In this document: positions 1 through 6,587 of the stretch, in pieces
How the letters are laid out: each line of letters starts with the position of its first letter
How positions within the stretch are numbered: the first letter of the stretch is position 1
DNA from: Burkholderiales bacterium
Lineage (GTDB): Bacteria; Pseudomonadota; Gammaproteobacteria; Burkholderiales; SG8-39
Reading direction: 5' to 3'
Assembly (NCBI GenBank): GCA_919902965.1
Contig: CAKKSJ010000304.1
Coordinates: forward strand, 1-6,618
DNA: 6,618 nucleotides
Position numbers and translations under genes: made by a program
The notes under the pieces: model-generated
What the model saw: only the letters and a program-made list of their open reading frames with translations
What the model was told of the DNA's origin: nothing
Databases searched by the model: none

Positions 1-1265
1 GCGCCGTCGATGACGCGGTGATCGTAGGACAGCGACAGCGGCAGCATCAGCCGCGGCAGGAACTGGCCGGACTCGCCTTTCCCGCCTACCCATACCGGGC
101 GCATTGCTGATCGCGACACGCCGAGTATGGCGACTTCGGGCGCATTGATAATCGGGGTAAAAGCGGTGCCGCCGATTCCGCCGAGACTGGAAATACTGAA
201 TGTTCCGCCCTGCATGTCCCCCGGTTTCAGTTTCTTATCGCGCGCGAGTCTGGACATTTCCGCCAGTTCGCGCGCGAGCTCATATACGCCCTTTCGATCG
301 GCGTCGCGTATCACCGGTACCACCAGGCCGTCGGGGGTGTCCACTGCAACGCCGATGTGAAAATATTTCTTCAGCACCAGGTTCTCGCCGCCGCGCTCGA
401 GCGAAGCATTGAACTCCGGATACTGTCGCAAAGCGGTCACGCAGGCCTTGATCAGGAAAGCGAGCATGGTGAGCTTGAAACCCTGTTTCTCGCTCGCCGC
501 ACCGCTGTCCTTGCGGAAGGCCTCGAGTTCGGTGATGTCGGCCTCATCGAACTGGGTCACATGTGGAATGGAAATCCAGTTGCGGTGCAGATTGGCGCCG
601 GAGAGTTTCTTGATGCGCGACAGCGGTTTCAATTCGACCGGGCCGAACTTGGCGAAATCCACCTGCGGCCATTCCGGCAGATCAAAGGGAGCAGCGCCCG
701 CCGGTGCAGCCGCGGCCAGTGCGGCTGCCGGTGCCTGGGTCAGCACGCGCTTGACGAAAGCCTGCACGTCTTCCTGGGTGACTCGGCCCTTGGGGCCCGA
801 TCCGCGCACTTTCGCCAGGTCCGCGCCGAGCTCGCGCGCGAACTTGCGCACCGAGGGACTGGCATGCGGCTGGAACGCGCACACCTCGGCCGGAGGTTCC
901 ATCTGCACCGGCGCCGGCCTGTGTATCGGCAGGGGTGCGGGCGCGCTCACCGTCGCAGGCATCGGCGCCGGTGGCGCCGGCGGCTCTGCGGACTTGGACG
1001 CCTGCGGCGCAGGAGCGTCGCCTGCACTCGCCTCCAGCAGCAGGATCATGCTGCCTTCGGCCACCTTGTCCCCAAGCTCGACTTTGATCTCCTTTACCAC
1101 GCCTGCCGCGGGCGAGGGAATTTCCATGGTCGCCTTGTCCGATTCGACCGTAATCAGCGACGCATCCGTGACCACCGTATCGCCCGGCTTGACCAGGATC
1201 TCGATGACATCGACTTCCTTGAAATCGCCGATGTCGGGAACCTTGATTTCCGTGATGCTGGACAT
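1..1265 (-). CDS. aceF: Dihydrolipoamide acetyltransferase, E2 of pyruvate dehydrogenase (3' end cut by window edge)
   Basis: E2 core subunit of the cytoplasmic pyruvate dehydrogenase complex. It takes the acetyl group from E1 on a swinging lipoyl arm and transfers it to CoA. I translated 421 residues from the minus strand. Residues 5-78 form one lipoyl domain with the lipoylation motif ESDKATMEIP, the modified lysine being K44. An Ala/Pro-rich flexible linker follows (about 80-132), then a peripheral-subunit-binding domain (about 135-171, ASPSVRKFAREL...GPKGRVTQEDV), a second Ala-rich linker (178-193) and the catalytic acyltransferase domain (about 208 on). That domain has SISSLGGIGGTAFTP (357-371) and the catalytic motif SYDHRVIDG (413-421, active-site H416). 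By family length only some 25-30 C-terminal residues lie outside the window. The start is fixed by an AAGGA box 6 nt upstream and by the lipoyl domain beginning at once. It has a single lipoyl domain, whereas the E. coli protein has three. It lies 66 bp downstream of aceE in the same direction. The E2 family is certain; pyruvate specificity follows from the adjacent aceE. Confidence 0.97.
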   Translation of the reverse strand, partial: MSSITEIKVPDIGDFKEVDVIEILVKPGDTVVTDASLITVESDKATMEIPSPAAGVVKEIKVELGDKVAEGSMILLLEASAGDAPAPQASKSAEPPAPPAPMPATVSAPAPLPIHRPAPVQMEPPAEVCAFQPHASPSVRKFARELGADLAKVRGSGPKGRVTQEDVQAFVKRVLTQAPAAALAAAAPAGAAPFDLPEWPQVDFAKFGPVELKPLSRIKKLSGANLHRNWISIPHVTQFDEADITELEAFRKDSGAASEKQGFKLTMLAFLIKACVTALRQYPEFNASLERGGENLVLKKYFHIGVAVDTPDGLVVPVIRDADRKGVYELARELAEMSRLARDKKLKPGDMQGGTFSISSLGGIGGTAFTPIINAPEVAILGVSRSAMRPVWVGGKGESGQFLPRLMLPLSLSYDHRVIDG

Positions 1266-1271
1266 GGTTGT

Positions 1272-1276
1272 TCCTT
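1272..1276 (-). promoter_or_regulatory. Ribosome binding site of aceF
   Basis: On the minus strand AAGGA lies 6 nt before the aceF ATG (1263-1265). It is a good Shine-Dalgarno match and supports this start. It lies downstream of the intercistronic hairpin, so aceF can be translated independently of aceE. Confidence 0.75.
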
Positions 1277-1292
1277 TTAGGGCCTGTTACCC

Positions 1293-1327
1293 AAAATCAA
1301 ACCGTTGCAGAATTCACTTCGCAACGG
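1293..1327 (-). terminator. Intercistronic hairpin plus T-rich tract between aceE and aceF (terminator or attenuator-like)
   Basis: Reading the minus strand, CCGTTGC (1321-1327) pairs perfectly with GCAACGG (1302-1308), a 7-bp stem. It can be extended by GAA/TTC across a one-base bulge, leaving a five-base loop. TTTGATTTT (1293-1301) follows directly at the base of the stem. This is the layout of an intrinsic terminator, although the stem is only moderately G+C-rich and the T tract is interrupted by GA. The stem starts 4 nt after the aceE stop codon, so a ribosome finishing aceE would cover it. Because aceF follows in the same direction, partial termination, attenuation or mRNA processing is more likely than a full stop. 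The structure is seen in the sequence; the function is inferred. Confidence 0.5.
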
Positions 1328-1331
1328 CTAG

Positions 1332-4034
1332 TTACACGCTTACCGGATTCGGCTTGTCCGGGTCGATGCCGTATTTCTTGATCGCCGCAGCGACCACCGA
1401 GGCCTTGATTTCCCCCTCGTCCGCGAGTGCTTTGAGCGCGGCCAGCGCAACCCAGTGGCGGTCGACTTCGAAGAAGTCGCGCAATTTCTCGCGTGTGTCG
1501 GAACGGCCGAAACCGTCGGTGCCGAGCACCCGATAACTGCGGCCCGCGGGAATGAACGGGCGGATCTGTTCGGCAAAGGTTTTCATGTAGTCGCTCGACG
1601 CCACGACCGGGCCGGCTGTGTCCTTGAGCTTCTTCTCGACCCAGGACGCGCGCGGCGCCTCCGTGGGATGCAGCAGATTCCAGCGCTCGCAGGCAAGCCC
1701 GTCGCGGCGCAATTCGGTAAAGCTAGGGCAGCTCCAGACATCGGCGCTCACGCCCCAGTCTTTCTCCAGCAGTTCGCCCGCGGCGATGACTTCGCGCAGG
1801 ATGGTGCCCGAACCGAGCAACTGTACCCTGAGCGGCTTTTCCGCGCCCGCTTTGGCCTTGAGTTTGGCGCCGGGCTTGAACAGGTACATTCCCTTGAGTA
1901 CGCCTTCTTCCGCACCTTCCGGCAGCCCCGGATGCGTGTAGTTTTCGTTCATTACCGTGATGTAGTAATACACATCTTCCTGCCTGGTGACCATGCGGGT
2001 GAGGCCGTCGTGAACGATCAGAGCGAGCTCATAGCTGAAAGTCGGATCGTAGGAAATGCAGTTGGGGATCACCGAGGAAAGAATGTGCGAATGTCCGTCC
2101 TCATGCTGCAGGCCTTCGCCGTTCAGGGTGGTGCGCCCGGCGGTGCCACCGAGCAGGAAGCCGCGTGCGCGCTGATCTCCCGCGGCCCAGGCCAGATCGC
2201 CGATACGCTGCAGTCCGAACATCGAATAGAAAATATAAAACGGCACGCTGACCACGTTGGTCGTGCTGTAAGAGGTGGCCGCCGCGATCCAGGAGCAGAA
2301 AGCGCCCGCTTCATTGATGCCCTCCTCGAGAATCTGCCCGGCCTTGTCCTCGCGGTAATAGGTCACCTGGTCGCGGTCGACGGGTACGTATTTCTGACCC
2401 TCGGAGGAATAGATGCCGAGCTGGCGGAACATGCCTTCCATGCCGAAGGTGCGCGCTTCATCGGGCACGATGGGGACGATGTGCCTGCCCAGGTTCTTGT
2501 CGCGCAACAGCGCATTGAGTATGCGCACGAAGGCCATGGTGGTGGAGATCTCGCGGTCCGTGGGTTTCAGCACCGCGTCCAGCGCCGCTAGCGGCGGCAC
2601 CTCGGGGACGGTGTCTGCGCGGCGCCGCCGGCTGGGCAGATAGCCGCCCAGCGCCTGGCGGCGCTCATGCAGATATTTCATTTCCGGCGAATCGGCCGGA
2701 GGAACATAGAAGGGCAATCCCGCCAGCTTGTCGTCCGCAATGGGGATGTTGAAGCGGTCGCGGAACTGGCGTATCGAGTCGATGTCCATTTTCTTCTGCT
2801 GATGGGTGGCCATCTTGCCTTCGCCGATCTTGCCCATGCCGAAACCCTTCACCGTCTTGGCGAGAATCACCGTCGGCTGGCCTTTGTGTTTCGCCGCCGC
2901 CGCGTAGGCGGCATAAATCTTGTGCGGATCGTGTCCGCCGCGGTTCAGGCGCCAGATATCGGCATCGCTCATTTTCGACACCATTTCCAGCAGCTTGGGA
3001 TGCTTGCCGAAGAAATATTTGCGCACGAAGGCACCGTCATTGGCCTTGAAGTTCTGGTACTCGCCATCAACAGCCTCTTCCATGACGCGCAGCAGGATGC
3101 CCTCTTTGTCGTGTGCCAGCAGCGGATCCCAGTACGAACCCCAGATCAGCTTGATCACATTCCAGCCCGAGCCGCGGAAATCGCCTTCCAGTTCCTGGAT
3201 GATTTTGCCGTTGCCTCGCACCGGGCCGTCCAGGCGCTGCAGGTTGCAATTGATGACGAAGATCAGGTTGTCGAGTTTTTCGCGCGCCGCCATGGAAATG
3301 GCGCCCAGCGATTCGGGCTCGTCGGTCTCACCATCGCCCAGGAATGCCCAGACCTTGCGGTTCTCGGCATTGGCCAGACCGCGTGCGTGCAGGTACTTGA
3401 GGTAGCGCGCCTGGTAGATCGCCTGGATCGGGCCCAGGCCCATCGATACCGTGGGAAACTGCCAGAAATCCGGCATGAGCCAGGGATGAGGATAGGAGGT
3501 GACACCGGTGCCGTCGACGTCGCGACGGAAATTGACCAGTTGTTCCGGAGTCAAGCGTCCTTCGAGCAGGGCGCGCGCATAGATTCCCGGCGCGGAATGT
3601 CCCTGGAAGTAGACCAGATCGCCGCCGTGATCGGCGCTGGGCGCATGCCAGAAATGATTCTGGCCGATGCCGAACAGCGTGCCCACCGACGCGAAGCTGG
3701 CGATGTGGCCACCGAGATCGCCTTCGACCTTGTTCGCTTTGGCCACCATGATCATCGCGTTCCAGCGGCAGTAGGCGCGAATACGATCCTCCAGCGCGGC
3801 ATCGCCCGGGGAGCGCTCCTCCATATGCGGCGGAATGGTATTCAGATAGGCGGTCTGCGCCTTGTACGGCAGGTAGGCGCCCGAGCGGCGCGCCTTGTCG
3901 ATCAGTTTTTCCAGCAGGTAGTGGGCGCGTTCAGCGCCCTCGCGCTCCAGCACTGCTTCGAGCGCATCCAGCCATTCCTGCGTTTCCAGTGAATCTGGAT
4001 CGTTGGCGGCGGGAAAATCGGGCACGGCTGACAT
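1332..4034 (-). CDS. aceE: Pyruvate dehydrogenase E1 component (homodimeric, ThDP-dependent)
   Basis: E1 of the pyruvate dehydrogenase complex. It decarboxylates pyruvate on thiamine diphosphate and reductively acetylates the lipoyl group of AceF. The protein has 900 residues, against 887 in E. coli. The ThDP/Mg motif runs from GDGETDE (233-239) to NCN (262-264). Residues matching known E. coli catalytic or cofactor positions are present at a constant offset of +4: H110 (GGHIASF), H146 (QGHSAPG), H411 in the active-site loop (MATHQQKK), E575 (EEGINEAGAF, which contacts the ThDP aminopyrimidine) and H644 (GLQHEDGHSH). The transketolase-like middle domain (about 495-710) and C-terminal domain (about 730-890) are complete. 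The frame stays open upstream to 4133, but I place the start at 4034: AAGGAG lies 5 nt before it, and the 33 extra residues are Arg-rich and unlike the family. The stop is TAA. It is the first gene of the operon with aceF downstream and diverges from prlC. It belongs to the homodimeric AceE type, not the alpha/beta E1 type. Confidence 0.98.
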   Translation of the reverse strand: MSAVPDFPAANDPDSLETQEWLDALEAVLEREGAERAHYLLEKLIDKARRSGAYLPYKAQTAYLNTIPPHMEERSPGDAALEDRIRAYCRWNAMIMVAKANKVEGDLGGHIASFASVGTLFGIGQNHFWHAPSADHGGDLVYFQGHSAPGIYARALLEGRLTPEQLVNFRRDVDGTGVTSYPHPWLMPDFWQFPTVSMGLGPIQAIYQARYLKYLHARGLANAENRKVWAFLGDGETDEPESLGAISMAAREKLDNLIFVINCNLQRLDGPVRGNGKIIQELEGDFRGSGWNVIKLIWGSYWDPLLAHDKEGILLRVMEEAVDGEYQNFKANDGAFVRKYFFGKHPKLLEMVSKMSDADIWRLNRGGHDPHKIYAAYAAAAKHKGQPTVILAKTVKGFGMGKIGEGKMATHQQKKMDIDSIRQFRDRFNIPIADDKLAGLPFYVPPADSPEMKYLHERRQALGGYLPSRRRRADTVPEVPPLAALDAVLKPTDREISTTMAFVRILNALLRDKNLGRHIVPIVPDEARTFGMEGMFRQLGIYSSEGQKYVPVDRDQVTYYREDKAGQILEEGINEAGAFCSWIAAATSYSTTNVVSVPFYIFYSMFGLQRIGDLAWAAGDQRARGFLLGGTAGRTTLNGEGLQHEDGHSHILSSVIPNCISYDPTFSYELALIVHDGLTRMVTRQEDVYYYITVMNENYTHPGLPEGAEEGVLKGMYLFKPGAKLKAKAGAEKPLRVQLLGSGTILREVIAAGELLEKDWGVSADVWSCPSFTELRRDGLACERWNLLHPTEAPRASWVEKKLKDTAGPVVASSDYMKTFAEQIRPFIPAGRSYRVLGTDGFGRSDTREKLRDFFEVDRHWVALAALKALADEGEIKASVVAAAIKKYGIDPDKPNPVSV

Positions 4035-4039
4035 GGCAA

Positions 4040-4045
4040 CTCCTT
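4040..4045 (-). promoter_or_regulatory. Strong ribosome binding site that decides the aceE start
   Basis: AAGGAG on the minus strand lies 5 nt before the ATG at 4032-4034. It is a near-perfect Shine-Dalgarno sequence. It selects this ATG over the upstream in-frame start at 4131-4133. Confidence 0.85.
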
Positions 4046-4085
4046 CTTCGCGGCAGCGGCGGTTTTCTACCGGCGGTCTAATGCT

Positions 4086-4148
4086 GCGATGACATCGCGC
4101 GGACGTTTCGCGCGCAAGCCGCTTTCGATTCAAATCGCGGATTTCCGC
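4086..4148 (-). promoter_or_regulatory. Cluster of short perfect dyads in the presumed aceE leader
   Basis: Four inverted repeats lie nearly end to end. They are GCGATG-A-CATCGC (4086-4098), CGCGCG with a 7-nt loop and CGCGCG (4096-4114), CGATT-CA-AATCG (4126-4137) and GCGGA-TT-TCCGC (4137-4148). If the TATAAT box at 4155-4160 is used, transcription of aceE would begin near 4148. The last dyad would then overlap the start site and the others would lie in the 5' leader, as operator half-sites or RNA hairpins. None matches a binding consensus I know; in particular I see no E. coli-type PdhR site (ATTGGTATGACCAAT). The repeats are directly visible; a regulatory role is inferred. Confidence 0.35.
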
Positions 4149-4153
4149 TTGGA

Positions 4154-4159
4154 TATTAT
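4154..4159 (+). promoter_or_regulatory. Candidate -10 box facing prlC, overlapping the aceE -10
   Basis: The plus strand reads TATTAT, a 5/6 match to the -10 consensus, from the same ATATTATA stretch that gives TATAAT on the other strand. The best upstream partner is TTCAAA (4129-4134, 4/6 to TTGACA) at a long 19-bp spacing. This is weaker than the aceE box. Confidence 0.25.
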
Positions 4160-4160
4160 A
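4155..4160 (-). promoter_or_regulatory. Candidate -10 box for aceE-aceF
   Basis: The minus strand reads a perfect TATAAT here, 120 bp upstream of the aceE start, in otherwise G+C-rich DNA. No convincing -35 element lies 16-18 bp upstream (that position is GC-rich, around ggcggc), so if active it may need an activator. A leader of about 114 nt would follow. Confidence 0.45.
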
Positions 4161-4219
4161 CAGGGACCAGGTAGCGGGCCGCCGTGCAGGCAGGATGCGT
4201 GAGGAGCACGGACGCAGTC

Positions 4220-4229
4220 ATGCTAGCAT
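4220..4229 (+). promoter_or_regulatory. 10-bp palindrome that also reads as an extended -10 upstream of prlC
   Basis: ATGCTAGCAT is a perfect 10-bp palindrome. Read on the plus strand it contains TGC-TAGCAT, an extended -10 form (TGn followed by a 4/6 hexamer), 73 bp before the prlC ATG. No -35 box stands at the usual distance (GAGGAG occupies it). It could be a second prlC promoter or an operator; the sequence alone cannot decide. Confidence 0.25.
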
Positions 4230-4302
4230 TGTCCGCTCCCGGTCTGCGCATGCGGCGCTCGCGCGCTGCGCCAGGCTATCGAACATCGAAAAGAAGACAA
4301 GC

Positions 4303-6342
4303 ATGACTGACATCAATCCACTCCTGGATTTCACCGGCTTGCCGCGTTTTGCGGCGATCAATGCCGGACACATTGCGCCGGCCATAGACCGGCTGCTGGC
4401 GGAAAACCGCGCGTGCATCGATATGCTTACCCGGCCGGAAACGCCGGCCACCTGGGCTGCCTTCGTGTCACCGCTGGAGGATGCGAACGAGAGGCTGGCT
4501 CGCGCCTGGGGCGTGGTCGGTCATTTGCACGGCGTACTCGATTCGCCTGAATTGCGCGCGGCCTACAACGCGAACCAGCCCAGGATCGTGCAGTACTACA
4601 CCGAACTCGGCCAGAACCTGCAGTTGTTCGATAAGTACAAGTCGCTAAGAGCATCGCCTGAGTTCGTCACGCTGGCGCAGGCGCAACGCCAGATCGTGGA
4701 AAACGAAATCCGCGATTTCCGCCTCTCCGGCGCAGAGCTGTCGCAGGACAAGAAACAGCGCTTTGCGGCTATTTCGGAGGAACTTGCGCGGCTGGCCACG
4801 AAATTCTCCGAAAACGTGCTCGACGCAACCAACGCTTTTTCGCTCTGCGTCGAGGACCGGAGCGAGCTTGCCGGCATCCCCGAAGACGTGATCGATGCGG
4901 CGCGCGCCGCCGCAGACAAGGACGGAAAATCCGGCTGGAAATTTAGCTTGCAGGCGCCCTCCTACGTGCCTTTCATGCAATACGCGGATAAGCGCGAACT
5001 GCGCGAGCAACTGTACCGGGCATACGTTACGCGGGGGAGCGAATTCGGCAAACCGGAATTCGACAATACACCGCTGATAAGGCAAATTCTCCGGCTGCAC
5101 CACGACGCCGCGCAGTTGCTCGGCTACGCCAATCACGCCGAGGTATCGCTGGTTCCGAAAATGGCGCAGACGCCCCAGCAAGTACTCGAGTTCCTCGATG
5201 AGCTCGCCGCCAAGGCGCTGCCTTTCGCAAGAAAGGACTATGCAGAGCTGGGCGAATTCGCGGCGGCGGAACTGGGCTTGGCGCAGCTCGAAGCCTGGGA
5301 TCTCGCTTACGCTTCGGAAAAATTGCGCGCGGCGCGCTACGCGTTTTCCGACCAGGAGGTGAAGCAGTATTTTCCCGAATCCAAAGTGATGCAGGGCATG
5401 TTCCGTCTGGTGGAAACGATTTTCGGCCTGCACATCCAGCCCGATCAGGCCGAAACCTGGGACCCTGCAGTGCGTTTTTTCCGCATCAGCGATGCCGAGG
5501 GAAACCTGGTAGGCCAGTTCTATCTCGATCCCTATGCACGCGACACCAAGCGCGGCGGCGCGTGGATGGACGAGGCCATCAGCCGCCGCAGACTGGGCGT
5601 TCGCGTGCAAGCTCCGGTGGCCTATCTCACCTGCAATTTTCCGGCCCCGGTCGGCGGCAAGTCCGCGCTGTTTACGCACGACGAGGTGCTGACGCTGTTT
5701 CATGAATTTGGCCATGGCCTGCACCATATGCTCACGCGCGTCGATTACCTCGGCGTGTCGGGCCTCCACGGCGTGGAGTGGGACGCGGTCGAATTACCCA
5801 GCCAGTTCATGGAGAACTTCTGCTGGGAATGGGAGGTGCTGAAGCATATGACAGCGCACGCAGACAGCGGCGAACCCCTGCCGCGCGCGCTCTACGACAA
5901 AATGCTCGCGGCCAAGAACTTTCAAAGCGGCATGCAGACAGTGCGGCAGCTCGAATTCTCGCTGTTCGACATGCATCTGCATTACGACTTCGACCCCGCC
6001 GGTGGCAAGACCCCGCAGCAGTTGCTCGATGAAATCCGCAATCGGGTTGCGGTGGCGATTCCGCCTGCGTACAACCGCTTTCAGAACAACTTCTCGCACA
6101 TATTCGCTGGCGGCTACAGCGCCGGCTATTACAGCTACAAGTGGGCCGAAGTGCTTTCAGCTGACGCCTACAGCCTGTTCGAGGAAAACGGCGTGCTGGA
6201 CAGCAGCAGCGGCGGGCGCTTCCGCGACGAGGTTCTTGCGGTGGGCGGCAGCCGGCCGGCGCTCGAGTCCTTCAAGGCCTTTCGCGGGCGCGAACCCAGA
6301 GTGGATGCGCTACTGCGGCACAGCGGCATGACCACCGCCTGA
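4303..6342 (+). CDS. prlC: Oligopeptidase A, M3-family zinc metallopeptidase
   Basis: Cytoplasmic zinc endopeptidase that cleaves short peptides, including, in E. coli, degraded signal peptides (the gene there is prlC/opdA). The predicted protein has 679 residues against 680 in E. coli. No signal peptide or membrane segment is seen, as expected for a cytosolic enzyme. An all-helical N-terminal region (about 1-200) precedes the M3 catalytic domain (about 215-675). The zinc site is HEFGH (467-471), with H467 and H471 as ligands and E468 as catalytic base. The third ligand is E497 in AVELPSQFMENF. The loop GGYSAGYYSYKW (603-614) carries tyrosines 605, 609 and 612 at the places used for substrate binding in thimet oligopeptidase relatives. 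The C-terminal FRGREP motif is present. The frame is open from 4195, but MTDINPLLDF at 4303 matches the family start; the 36 upstream residues do not. The ribosome site is weak (AAGAAGA about 5 nt upstream). The gene diverges from aceE, and no intrinsic terminator is seen after its TGA. Confidence 0.96.
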   Translation: MTDINPLLDFTGLPRFAAINAGHIAPAIDRLLAENRACIDMLTRPETPATWAAFVSPLEDANERLARAWGVVGHLHGVLDSPELRAAYNANQPRIVQYYTELGQNLQLFDKYKSLRASPEFVTLAQAQRQIVENEIRDFRLSGAELSQDKKQRFAAISEELARLATKFSENVLDATNAFSLCVEDRSELAGIPEDVIDAARAAADKDGKSGWKFSLQAPSYVPFMQYADKRELREQLYRAYVTRGSEFGKPEFDNTPLIRQILRLHHDAAQLLGYANHAEVSLVPKMAQTPQQVLEFLDELAAKALPFARKDYAELGEFAAAELGLAQLEAWDLAYASEKLRAARYAFSDQEVKQYFPESKVMQGMFRLVETIFGLHIQPDQAETWDPAVRFFRISDAEGNLVGQFYLDPYARDTKRGGAWMDEAISRRRLGVRVQAPVAYLTCNFPAPVGGKSALFTHDEVLTLFHEFGHGLHHMLTRVDYLGVSGLHGVEWDAVELPSQFMENFCWEWEVLKHMTAHADSGEPLPRALYDKMLAAKNFQSGMQTVRQLEFSLFDMHLHYDFDPAGGKTPQQLLDEIRNRVAVAIPPAYNRFQNNFSHIFAGGYSAGYYSYKWAEVLSADAYSLFEENGVLDSSSGGRFRDEVLAVGGSRPALESFKAFRGREPRVDALLRHSGMTTA

Positions 6343-6414
6343 GCCGAAACGAAGAATCCGCCCGACCGGCAGGCCATCCTCCCGAATCCGGCGCGAACCG
6401 CTGGTCGCAAACCC

Positions 6415-6496
6415 TGCACCCTGAGCCCTGGCGCTGCGCGCGGCGCGGCGTCCCGCCTTGTCCACTACCCGCGCGATCGCCGGCTTGCAGGGTGCA
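6415..6496. repeat. Distant inverted repeat TGCACCCTG / CAGGGTGCA
   Basis: TGCACCCTG (6415-6423) is the exact reverse complement of CAGGGTGCA (6488-6496), with 64 bp between. The left arm lies within a short tandem, ACCCTGC-ACCCTG (6411-6423). The enclosed DNA is GC-rich and codes for nothing recognised. No transposase or target duplication is visible, so calling it a mobile element is not justified. Confidence 0.4.
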
Positions 6497-6570
6497 TAAA
6501 CGTAATACTCGCCGGGATATTTCTTAGTGCTTTGAAATCGCAATAGAAAATAGTCCAGGTCGCGGATAAG

Positions 6571-6587
6571 GTACAAAAAAAATGTAC
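6571..6587. repeat. Small hairpin with an A-tract loop
   Basis: GTACA (6571-6575) and TGTAC (6583-6587) are perfect inverted repeats around seven A residues (6576-6582; the A run is eight long counting the arm). On the minus strand the loop is a T run. It is not a standard terminator because the T run sits in the loop, not after the stem. It lies just before, and overlaps, the plus-strand ATG at 6582. Confidence 0.35.

Noticed and set aside
357..1536. Long plus-strand open frames (up to 375 codons) opposite aceF and the aceE 3' end
   Set aside because: They are antisense to a clear E2 and E1 coding sequence. Their Arg/Ser/Ala-rich composition is typical of shadow frames in G+C-rich DNA, and I recognise no domain in them.
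1455..3992. Plus-strand open frames of 378 and 441 codons opposite aceE
   Set aside because: The aceE reading has every catalytic motif of the family. The antisense frames arise from the codon bias of aceE and show no recognisable motif.
4035..4133. 33-residue N-terminal extension of AceE from an upstream start
   Set aside because: The extension is Arg/Cys-rich and unlike the family, and a strong ribosome site (AAGGAG) points to the ATG at 4032-4034.
4195..4302. 36-residue N-terminal extension of PrlC
   Set aside because: Starting at 4303 gives 679 residues, almost exactly the family length, and MTDINPLLDF resembles the usual start. The extension is low-quality Ala/Arg/Ser sequence.
4035..4302. 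PdhR-type operator upstream of aceE
   Set aside because: I looked for the ATTGGTATGACCAAT-like pattern on both strands and found no convincing match; the dyads present differ.
4645..5769. Minus-strand open frame of 374 codons opposite prlC
   Set aside because: It is antisense to a full-length M3 peptidase with an intact zinc site, so it is a shadow frame.
6343..6480. Intrinsic terminator for prlC
   Set aside because: The stretch has GC-rich self-complementary bits but no stem followed by a T run on the plus strand.
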